From: an uncultured Collinsella sp.
GTDB taxonomy: Bacteria > Actinomycetota > Coriobacteriia > Coriobacteriales > Coriobacteriaceae
NCBI GenBank assembly: GCA_900549745.1
Contig: URPJ01000004.1
Location: 1 to 64,000 of the forward strand
Reading direction: 5' to 3'
Length of the DNA stretch: 64,000 nt
In this document: piece after piece, positions 57,971 to 64,000 of the stretch
How the letters are laid out: each line of letters begins with the position of its first letter
Numbering within the stretch: the first letter of the stretch is position 1
The notes under the pieces: model-generated
Told to the model about the DNA's origin: nothing
The model's input: the letters and a program-made list of their open reading frames with translations, nothing else
Database searches by the model: none
Position numbers and translations under genes: made by a program

Positions 57971-59419
57971 ATGAGCGAGAACGATTCCCAGCGTCCCCAG
58001 GACGCGGGCAACGCCGGCGAGACCCAGCAGCAGCCGCGTGTGCAGGTGGAGTCGACGCCTGCCGGCAGCAACATTCCCTACGTGCAGGCCTACGACACGC
58101 AGACCGGCAAGCCGCTGGGCGGTCAGCAGGTTGTAAACAAGCACACGGTGGTCAAGACCAAGACCAAAAAGCTGCCGATTTTCATTACAGCGCTCGCCGG
58201 CTGCGCCTGCGGCGCCCTGTTGGTCATCGCGCTCATTATGAGCGGCACGCTCGATATCGGCGGCGGCAGGAACGCCGTGACGGCGGGTGCTTCGGGTTCA
58301 TCGGCGCAAAAGATCACCATCGACTCCGAGGATACCACGCTGGCCGAGGCCGTCTCTGCCAAGGCCCTGCCCTCCGTCGTTTCCATCACCGCTACTTCGA
58401 GTGGCAGCCAGAATGGCTCGCTTTCGCAGTCTGCTGACGGGTCGGATAACTCGGGCAGCGTCGGCTCGGGCGTTGTGCTCGATACCGAGGGCCACATCCT
58501 CACCAACAACCACGTGGTCGATGGTTACGACCAGTACGTGGTGACCATGGACGACGGAACCACGTACGAGGCCGAGTTCGTGGGCAACGACGCCTCGAGC
58601 GACCTGGCCGTCATCAAGCTCAAGGACGCCGACGCCTCCAAGCTTACGCCGATCGAAATTGGCGACTCCTCCAAGCTCAACGTTGGCGAGTGGGTTATGG
58701 CGATCGGCTCGCCGTTCGGCAACGAGCAGTCTGTCTCCACGGGTATCGTGTCGGCGCTCTATCGTTCCACGGCCATGAGCTCTACCAGCGGTAACACCAT
58801 CTATGCCAACATGATTCAGACCGATGCCGCCATCAACCCGGGCAACTCCGGCGGCGCGCTCGTCAACGACAACGGTGAGCTGGTGGGCATCAACTCGCTC
58901 ATCGAGAGCTACTCGGGCTCCAGCTCGGGTGTTGGCTTTGCCATTCCGGTCAATTACGCCAAGAACATTGCCGACCAGATCATCGACGGCAAGACGCCGG
59001 TGCATCCGTACATGGGAGCTACGCTTTCGAGCGTCAATGCGCTTAACGCCCGCACCAACAAGCTGAGCACCGATAGCGGCGCGTATGTGGCGAGCGTCGT
59101 TGAGGATGGTCCTGCCGCCAAGGCCGGCATTCAGGAGGGCGATGTCATTACCAAGCTGGGCGACGACGAGATTACGAGCGCCGATGGCCTGATCATCGCG
59201 CTGCGCAGCCACGAGGTGGGCGAGAAGGTCGAGATCACGCTCATGCGCGGCAAGGAAGAGAAGAAGGTCACCGTCGAGCTGGGCTCCGATGAGGAGCTGC
59301 AGAACCAGCAGCAGGACGACAGTTCGACCGACACCGGCAACGGCGGTATTACCGACGAGCAGCTGCGCCAGTACCTGGAGGAGCTGCTGGGCCAGCAGGG
59401 CTACGGCCAGGGTTACTAA
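57971..59419 (+). CDS. HtrA/DegP-type serine protease with PDZ domain
   Basis: 482 residues from ATG 57971 after GAAAGGA. The cytoplasmic N-terminal about 65 residues are Gln/Asn/Pro-rich. One membrane helix follows (about 68-92). The trypsin-like domain has catalytic His181 (TNNHVVDG), Asp211 (SSDLAVIKL) and Ser293 (NPGNSGGAL), then one C-terminal PDZ domain (about 370-455) and a Gln/Gly-rich tail. It is membrane-anchored and degrades misfolded envelope proteins. The leader hairpin may regulate it. Confidence 0.93.
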   Translation: MSENDSQRPQDAGNAGETQQQPRVQVESTPAGSNIPYVQAYDTQTGKPLGGQQVVNKHTVVKTKTKKLPIFITALAGCACGALLVIALIMSGTLDIGGGRNAVTAGASGSSAQKITIDSEDTTLAEAVSAKALPSVVSITATSSGSQNGSLSQSADGSDNSGSVGSGVVLDTEGHILTNNHVVDGYDQYVVTMDDGTTYEAEFVGNDASSDLAVIKLKDADASKLTPIEIGDSSKLNVGEWVMAIGSPFGNEQSVSTGIVSALYRSTAMSSTSGNTIYANMIQTDAAINPGNSGGALVNDNGELVGINSLIESYSGSSSGVGFAIPVNYAKNIADQIIDGKTPVHPYMGATLSSVNALNARTNKLSTDSGAYVASVVEDGPAAKAGIQEGDVITKLGDDEITSADGLIIALRSHEVGEKVEITLMRGKEEKKVTVELGSDEELQNQQQDDSSTDTGNGGITDEQLRQYLEELLGQQGYGQGY

Positions 59420-59445
59420 CGAGCCATTTCGCACATGCCGAAGCC

Positions 59446-59486
59446 AGAGGGGCTGTCCCATCAACGCGGGACAGCCCCTCTTTTCT
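59446..59486 (+). terminator. Terminator of the htrA gene
   Basis: Perfect 14-bp stem AGAGGGGCTGTCCC / GGGACAGCCCCTCT with TTTTCTT. Confidence 0.92.
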
Positions 59487-59489
59487 TAT

Positions 59490-59522
59490 TGATCCGTTGG
59501 GGACGGAGGAAAACGGATCACT
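59490..59522. repeat. GGGGACGGAGGAAAACGG repeat
   Basis: TGATCCGTT and AACGGATCA frame GGGGACGGAGGAAAACGG. The same 18-mer forms the arms of the palindrome at 23641-23702, so this is a dispersed short repeat. Confidence 0.65.
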
Positions 59523-59556
59523 TGTGGCTGGCAAGAGGCCTGGTTCGTAATGGTCT

Positions 59557-59757
59557 GGACAGTTAGTTCAGATACGTATAAATCTGGGGCAGCTTGGGAT
59601 GCGTTTTGAGCAATTTTTGATTGGGATGGGGTTTGAATGGGTGTTTGGGAGGGCGAGCGGGACGTTTACATGGTCTCAGGGAGCCCAAATTAGTTGAAAC
59701 AGGGGTGTTCGTGTCTAATCCAGCTCTAGGATTTATACGTATCTGAACTAACTGTCC
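59557..59757. mobile_element. MITE-like element with perfect 28-bp inverted ends
   Basis: Bases 59557-59584 (starting GGACAGTTAGTTCAGATACG) are the exact inverse of 59730-59757. The 145 bp between them contain no open frame of note. Total length 201 bp. This is the form of a non-autonomous miniature inverted-repeat element; no matching transposase is present and no target duplication is obvious. A giant hairpin of another origin cannot be excluded. It occupies most of the 447-bp gap between htrA and ligA. Confidence 0.65.
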
Positions 59758-59866
59758 ACCCCAGTCTGGCGGCTGCCGATTCGGTGCGGTTTGAGACCGC
59801 TATTCGGCCCCATTGCGACCGGTGGTACTCTTGTATCCGTTTGAAATCGAGCGAAGGAGTGCCGCT

Positions 59867-62095
59867 ATGGAGCAATCGAGCCTGTTTGGTGACGGCGTGG
59901 ACATCGATACCGAAACACCCGCGACCGCGGAAGCCACCGCACCGGACGATGCCCGTGCCCAGGCGGCAGCGCGTGCGGCCGAGCTGCGCCACGAGCTCGA
60001 TTACCACGCCTATCGCTACTACATGCTCGATGCGCCCGAGATCACGGACGCCGCCTTTGACAAAATGCTCGTTGAGCTGCAGGAAATTGAGGCGACCTAC
60101 CCCGATCTGGTAACGCCCGACAGCTACACCCAACGCGTGGGCGGCTACGTGAGCGAGCAGTTTATGCCGGTCACGCACATGGCGCGCATGTATTCCATGG
60201 ACGATGCCATGGATCTGGACGAGCTCGACGCGTGGCTCCAGCGCACCGAGGATGCGCTCGGTGCCGGCAGCGTTACCTATACCTGCGAGCTAAAGATTGA
60301 CGGCCTGGGCGTGGCCCTTACCTACCAAAACAGCACCTTCGTACGTGCGGCCACACGTGGCGATGGCACCACGGGCGAGGATGTGTCGCTCAACGTGCGC
60401 ACCATCAAGGATGTGCCCATGCACCTGTCCGAGCCGGCGCTTGTCCACATGGGCGCCGACCGCGAGCGCACCATTGAGGTGCGCGGCGAGGTCTACATGC
60501 CTAAGGGCAGCTTTGTGCGCCTGAACGACGAGGCCGATGCCGAGGGCCGCGACCCCTTCGCCAACCCGCGCAACGCCGCCGCCGGCAGCCTGCGCCAAAA
60601 GGATCCCAAGGTCACGGCGCGCCGCGACCTGGCCACCTTTATCTATGCCATCGCCGATACCGACCCGCTGCACGTCCACAGCCAGCGCGAGTTCCTCGAT
60701 TGGCTGCGCAGTGCCGGCTTTAGCGTCAACCCCAACGTGGCACGTTGCGCCACGCCGGCCGAGGTCCACGAGTTCTGCGCCCAGGCGCTCGAGCACCGCG
60801 GTGACCTCGATTACGACATCGACGGCGTGGTCGTAAAGGTCGATAGCTTTCAGCAGCAGCTCGACCTGGGCTTTACCGCCCGCGCGCCGCGCTGGGCCAT
60901 TGCCTTTAAGTTCCCGCCCGAGGAAAAGCAGACCGTCCTGCGCGAAATTCGCATCCAGGTGGGCCGCACCGGCGTGCTCACGCCGGTCGCCGAGTTCGAT
61001 CCGGTGACGGTCGCCGGCTCCACCATCGCGCGCGCTACGCTGCACAACATCGACGAGATCCGCCGAAAAAACGTGCGCGAGGGCGATACCATCATCGTGC
61101 ACAAGGCGGGTGACGTGATCCCGGAGGTCGTGGGCCCGGTACTCGACAAGCGCCCGGCCGATTCGGTCGACTGGCACATGCCCGAGGTCTGCCCCGTGTG
61201 CGGCAGCCCCGTGGTCCACGAGGACGGCGAGGTCGCCTACCGCTGCGTCTCCATCGACTGCCCCGCGCAGCTCAAGGAGCGCCTGCTCCACTGGGTGAGC
61301 CGCGGCTGCATGGACGTCGACGGCCTGGGCGACGAGATTGTCGACAAGATGATCGCCGCCGGGCTGATTCACGATGTCGCTGACTTCTACCAGCTCACGG
61401 TTGACGACATCGCCGGGCTGGACACGGGGCGCACCTATGCCAGCTCAAACAGCAAAAAGGGCGTCAAGAAGGGCGATCCCATTCCGGTGGGCCTCAAGAC
61501 GGCCGAAAAGATCATCGCCGAGCTCAACAAGTCCAAGAGTCAGCCGCTCGGTCGCGTGCTGTTTGCCCTGGGTATACGCCACGTGGGCAAGAGCGTGGGC
61601 GAGGTCATCGCCGAACGATTCCTGTCGATTGACAAACTTATCTTGGCGAGCGAAGAGGACATCGCCGAGTGCGAGGGCATCGGTCCCAAGATCGCGGCGA
61701 GCGTCAAGCAGTTCCTGGCCGTGCCCGAAAACCTTGCCGTGCTGGAGCGCCTGCGTCAGGCGGGCCTGTCGCTCGAGGTCGACCTGGGCGCCGCGCACGC
61801 GCAAGCCGCAGCCGACGCTGGCGTGGCGGGCGAGCTCGCCGACGCACAGCCGCTTGCGGGTTTAACCTTTGTGCTCACTGGTACACTCGTCAACCGCACG
61901 CGCGACGAGGCGGGCGCGGCGCTCAAGGTGCTCGGCGCCAAGGTTTCGGGCAGCGTGTCGAAGAAGACGAGCTATCTGGTCGCCGGTCCCAAAGCGGGCT
62001 CCAAGCTCACCAAGGCCGAGCAGCTGGGCGTACCCGTGCTGGACGAGGACGCACTCGAGCAGATTCTTGCGACCGGTGAGGTGCCGGAGGCTTAG
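59867..62095 (+). CDS. ligA: NAD-dependent DNA ligase LigA
   Basis: 742 residues from ATG 59867 after AAGGAG. Domain Ia (YYMLDAPEITDAAFD) is followed by the adenylation site CELKIDG with Lys143. An OB fold, a Cys4 zinc finger (CPVCGSPV and YRCVSIDCPAQ), a helix-hairpin-helix region and a C-terminal BRCT domain (about 660-740) complete the enzyme. It seals nicks in replication and repair. Monocistronic; the terminator at 62115 follows. Confidence 0.96.
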   Translation: MEQSSLFGDGVDIDTETPATAEATAPDDARAQAAARAAELRHELDYHAYRYYMLDAPEITDAAFDKMLVELQEIEATYPDLVTPDSYTQRVGGYVSEQFMPVTHMARMYSMDDAMDLDELDAWLQRTEDALGAGSVTYTCELKIDGLGVALTYQNSTFVRAATRGDGTTGEDVSLNVRTIKDVPMHLSEPALVHMGADRERTIEVRGEVYMPKGSFVRLNDEADAEGRDPFANPRNAAAGSLRQKDPKVTARRDLATFIYAIADTDPLHVHSQREFLDWLRSAGFSVNPNVARCATPAEVHEFCAQALEHRGDLDYDIDGVVVKVDSFQQQLDLGFTARAPRWAIAFKFPPEEKQTVLREIRIQVGRTGVLTPVAEFDPVTVAGSTIARATLHNIDEIRRKNVREGDTIIVHKAGDVIPEVVGPVLDKRPADSVDWHMPEVCPVCGSPVVHEDGEVAYRCVSIDCPAQLKERLLHWVSRGCMDVDGLGDEIVDKMIAAGLIHDVADFYQLTVDDIAGLDTGRTYASSNSKKGVKKGDPIPVGLKTAEKIIAELNKSKSQPLGRVLFALGIRHVGKSVGEVIAERFLSIDKLILASEEDIAECEGIGPKIAASVKQFLAVPENLAVLERLRQAGLSLEVDLGAAHAQAAADAGVAGELADAQPLAGLTFVLTGTLVNRTRDEAGAALKVLGAKVSGSVSKKTSYLVAGPKAGSKLTKAEQLGVPVLDEDALEQILATGEVPEA

Positions 62096-62114
62096 CGCAT
62101 CGATAACCAAATTG

Positions 62115-62158
62115 AAGAACCGCCCGGAAGCACGATGCCTTCCGGGCGGTTCTTATTT
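62115..62158. terminator. Terminator after ligA (direct-repeat copy 1)
   Basis: Perfect 16-bp stem starting AAGAACCGCCCGGAAG. The same hairpin is found at 63906-63946 as part of a 95-bp direct repeat with five mismatches. Confidence 0.85.
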
Positions 62159-62254
62159 GGACGGGGCAACCGGCACCGTGATCTGCGTCACGTAGGTCGC
62201 GGGGTCGTCGCTGACGATATTGTCGATGAGGGCGATCCTGCGAACCGGTGCCGT
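62153..62254 (-). pseudogene. Duplicated 3' end of a gene (remnant)
   Basis: On the minus strand the C-terminal codons read RRIALIDNIVSDDPATYVTQ, then ITVPVAPSK and TAA at 62153. They match the gene end at 63944-64000 (DDPATYVTQITVPVVPAK). The frame breaks upstream near 62273. With the terminator it forms the left copy of the direct repeat flanking both toxin-antitoxin pairs. Confidence 0.6.
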
Positions 62255-62339
62255 CCCAGAGCGATAAGAGATTCATGCAGGGCAGAGGGACCTCACAATG
62301 ACGGTTCTCCATTGCGGCGGTCTTTATATATAAACATTA

Positions 62340-62356
62340 ACATTAACGTGTATACT
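62340..62356 (+). promoter_or_regulatory. Promoter/operator of toxin-antitoxin pair 1
   Basis: TATACT (62351-62356) is the -10 candidate. ACATTAACATTAAC (62334-62347) repeats ACATTA just upstream, suited to antitoxin binding. Confidence 0.45.
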
Positions 62357-62389
62357 TAGCAGTGAAGATATATGTTGAGAGGAGCAGTT

Positions 62390-62782
62390 ATGGTTACCGT
62401 CGCGTTTTCGGAACTGCGCCAAAACCTTACGCAGGTGGCCGAAAAGGTTGCCAATGAGGGCGAGGAGGTTGTGGTCTTCAAGCGGAGCAAGCCGTTGTTC
62501 AAGATCGTGCCGCTCGACTATCAAGGCCCGGTTGCAGTGGAATATGACGCTGCCCAGGAGCGTGGGGGCGCAAAACCGACGTGCGACACGGGCAAGCCCA
62601 AGCGCGACGTGGGTACGATGTGGCATCCCAAGATCACCTGGAAGGAGATCCGTGAGATGCTCGCGGAGAATGAGGACTACCAGGAGTATCTCGATATCGT
62701 GGCTAACATGCCAAAGGGAACGCCGCTCGATACGATGACGGTTGAAGATGAAAAGCGCGTCGCGAGGGAGCGCTACCTATGA
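62390..62782 (+). CDS. Phd/YefM-like antitoxin with long C-terminus (pair 1)
   Basis: 130 residues, ATG 62390 after GAGAGGAG. The N-terminal about 55 residues are a Phd/YefM-type DNA-binding fold (VAFSELRQNLTQVAEKVANE, then VVVFKRSKPLFKIVPL). The remaining 75 residues are charged and should wrap the toxin. The gene overlaps the PIN toxin by 4 bp (ATGA). Confidence 0.85.
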   Translation: MVTVAFSELRQNLTQVAEKVANEGEEVVVFKRSKPLFKIVPLDYQGPVAVEYDAAQERGGAKPTCDTGKPKRDVGTMWHPKITWKEIREMLAENEDYQEYLDIVANMPKGTPLDTMTVEDEKRVARERYL

Positions 62783-63201
62783 GGGCATTTCTCGATACCA
62801 ATTTTCTGCTCGATTGCGTGCTTCCGGGCCGGCCGGAGCACGCAGCGGCGCAAACGATCAAGGGGCTCGTTGACGTGGGGCTTATCGAGGGCGTTGTTTC
62901 GGCCTGTTCTCTCAAGGACGCGTACTACATTCTCACTAAACAGGCAGGCGAGGCGCGCGCCCGCGAGGTAGTGCGCGACTGTCTTAAGAGCTATTCGGTA
63001 GAGCCTCTCGACCAAGAAGCTTGTTTTACCTCCGCCTATTCCGATGAGCCGGACTTTGAGGACGGCTGTATCCGTGCGATGGCCGAGCGTGCCGGCGTGG
63101 ACTTTATCATCACGCGTGACCGCGCTGCTTTTGTGCGCTCGACCATCAAGACCTTCTCGCCTGCAGAGTTCATCCGTGCGTTTCCGATTCCGGAGGAGTA
63201 A
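62779..63201 (+). CDS. PIN-domain ribonuclease toxin (pair 1)
   Basis: 140 residues. PIN acidic residues are in place: FLDTNFLLD (Asp6), the DAYY region, FEDGCIRAMA and ITRDRAAF. PIN toxins cleave RNA with Mg2+ or Mn2+ and are silenced by the cognate antitoxin encoded immediately upstream. Confidence 0.88.
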   Translation: MRAFLDTNFLLDCVLPGRPEHAAAQTIKGLVDVGLIEGVVSACSLKDAYYILTKQAGEARAREVVRDCLKSYSVEPLDQEACFTSAYSDEPDFEDGCIRAMAERAGVDFIITRDRAAFVRSTIKTFSPAEFIRAFPIPEE

Positions 63202-63203
63202 AA

Positions 63204-63236
63204 CCGCCATATCGGGGACTGTCCCCGGCATGGCGG
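63204..63236. terminator. Hairpin between the two toxin-antitoxin pairs
   Basis: CCGCCAT / ATGGCGG enclose GGGGACTGTCCCC, itself a palindrome. Probably ends the first pair. Confidence 0.55.
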
Positions 63237-63267
63237 TTATCCTGTAGCCGACGCTCGTTAGCTGAGC

Positions 63268-63296
63268 TATACTTCATAATTATGTACACAATTATG
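63268..63296 (+). promoter_or_regulatory. Promoter/operator of toxin-antitoxin pair 2
   Basis: TATACT (63268-63273) is the -10 candidate. AATTATG at 63278-63284 and 63290-63296, period 12, is a likely antitoxin binding site. Confidence 0.5.
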
Positions 63297-63309
63297 TTAG
63301 GAGTGTGCC

Positions 63310-63579
63310 ATGCCCGTTTGCGTTCCAATTAAAGATATGCGGGACACCGCAAAGTTTTCTGAGCTCGTTGAAACTACTACGGGCCCAGTGACTGTTACAA
63401 AAAACGGCTATAGCAAATTTGTTGTACTTCGATCTGAAGACTATGACCTCATGGTTCAGGAACAGGCTAAGGCTCGCCTGATGGCTCGTATAGCTGTGGC
63501 CGAGCGGGAGCGTGCTGCCGGCACGGCGCGTGATGCCTTTGAGGCCCTCGATGACCTTGAGGCAAAATATGGCCTATAA
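63310..63579 (+). CDS. Phd/YefM-family antitoxin (pair 2)
   Basis: 89 residues, ATG 63310 after TTAGGAG. IKDMRDTAKFSELVETTTGP and VTKNGYSKFVVLRSEDYD are the Phd/YefM core. The C-terminal helix (about 55-89) should cover the toxin. It overlaps the toxin gene by 11 bp. Confidence 0.88.
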   Translation: MPVCVPIKDMRDTAKFSELVETTTGPVTVTKNGYSKFVVLRSEDYDLMVQEQAKARLMARIAVAERERAAGTARDAFEALDDLEAKYGL

Positions 63580-63904
63580 CGTCAAGATTCTGCCTACAGC
63601 TGAACAAGAGGTTGACGATATCGTTGATTATCTATTAGGGCATGGTATTTTTACCGCCCGGCATTTTCTTGATAAATACCGTAGTCAGCTCCAGCTTCTT
63701 CAAAGTGGTGTAGTTGACTACGGCTTATCGAAGTTACCCGAGCTTGCAGCGCTTGGCTACCATGCTTGCCTCGTCAATTCTTATGTAATGCTTTATTACT
63801 ACGATAACGAGGACGTTGTGGTTGCCCATGTTTTTCACCAAAGCCAAGATTATGCCGCATTGGTGATATCTAGAAATCGATTCGAGTTGCTGGATAATGA
63901 TTAG
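63569..63904 (+). CDS. RelE/ParE-family toxin (pair 2)
   Basis: 111 residues, ATG 63569. The compact RelE/ParE fold is visible in ILPTAEQEVDDIVDYLL, LPELAALGYHACLVNSYVMLYYY and VVVAHVFHQSQDY. Either a ribosome-dependent mRNase (RelE) or a gyrase poison (ParE); sequence alone does not decide. A+T content is higher than its surroundings. Confidence 0.87.
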   Translation: MAYNVKILPTAEQEVDDIVDYLLGHGIFTARHFLDKYRSQLQLLQSGVVDYGLSKLPELAALGYHACLVNSYVMLYYYDNEDVVVAHVFHQSQDYAALVISRNRFELLDND

Positions 63905-63905
63905 T

Positions 63906-63948
63906 AAGAACCGCCCGGAAGCACGATGCCTTCCGGGCGGTTCTTACT
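63906..63948. terminator. Bidirectional terminator (direct-repeat copy 2)
   Basis: Same 16-bp stem as at 62115. It serves the second toxin gene and the minus-strand gene ending at 63944. Confidence 0.8.
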
Positions 63949-64000
63949 TTGCCGGGACAACCGGCACCGTGATCTGCGTCACGTAGGTCGCCGGGTCGTC
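63944..64000 (-). CDS. 3' end of an unidentified minus-strand gene
   Basis: Only the last 18 codons are in the window (DDPATYVTQITVPVVPAK, TAA). They are homologous to the remnant at 62153, so this may be the parental or a sister copy. Too short for a family call. Confidence 0.5.
   Translation of the reverse strand, partial: DDPATYVTQITVPVVPAK

Overview
The window looks like a chromosomal stretch of a high-GC Gram-positive gut anaerobe of the class Coriobacteriia, most likely Collinsella. This is inferred from gene content and style: strong GC third-position bias, paired YhgE/Pip proteins, an OmpR-type GlnR-like regulator beside glnA, a lactate racemase locus, and hairpin-rich intergenic spacers. 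No 16S gene is present to prove it.

Layout. 1-3.1 kb: 3' end of tRNA-Arg with a duplicated tail, a TPR-like protein and tRNA-Ser. 3.2-9.9 kb: a D,D-carboxypeptidase, a VanRS-like two-component system, an orphan pstB and a PhoP/PhoR-like system. 10-12.7 kb: CpsC-CpsD-CpsB, a tyrosine-phosphorylation module for polysaccharide export without its glycosyltransferases, then an acetyltransferase. 12.9-23.6 kb: htpG, two YhgE/Pip membrane proteins, a DMT permease, an M20 amidohydrolase and a broken MFS gene. 23.8-28.2 kb: hisS and ppc. 29-34.6 kb: a nickel-pincer lactate racemase locus (larA and a MIP channel on +; larB, larC and tetR on -), then serB. 34.8-40.8 kb: aspS, an HPr variant and the feoA-feoA-feoB iron(II) cluster with a Cys-rich accessory protein. 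40.9-49.2 kb: divergent kdpDE and kdpFABC; kdpF has only 28 codons. 49.4-57.8 kb: an OYE-type flavoenzyme, an AlbA/Schlafen-type regulator, GntR and LacI regulators, glnA and the GlnR-like regulator. 58-64 kb: an HtrA protease, ligA and two toxin-antitoxin pairs flanked by a direct repeat.

The most unusual content lies between the genes. At least three families of structured elements recur. Family 1 (14971-15119 and, inverted, 20392-20540) is 149 bp in both copies and shares its ends and a GACCAGAAGGTC apical hairpin, while the stems differ but stay self-complementary. Family 2 (28244-28370 and 31295-31419) has a perfect 29-bp outer stem of different sequence in each copy around a conserved core of three hairpins. 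Family 3 (40858-40924 and 49267-49333) is an AGTTGCGGTG palindrome. There is also a six-unit array of alternately inverted 14-mers at 30/32-bp spacing (36701-36870), a MITE-like element with perfect 28-bp inverted ends (59557-59757), and a 20-bp perfect operator-like palindrome at the promoter of the AlbA-type gene (51860-51914).

Functional themes are metal-dependent lactate chemistry, iron, potassium, phosphate and nitrogen homeostasis, and envelope stress. Notable protein-level oddities are a LarC with no LarC2 domain, an HPr with Asp at the regulatory position 46, and a histidine kinase whose H-box acidic residue is Gly.
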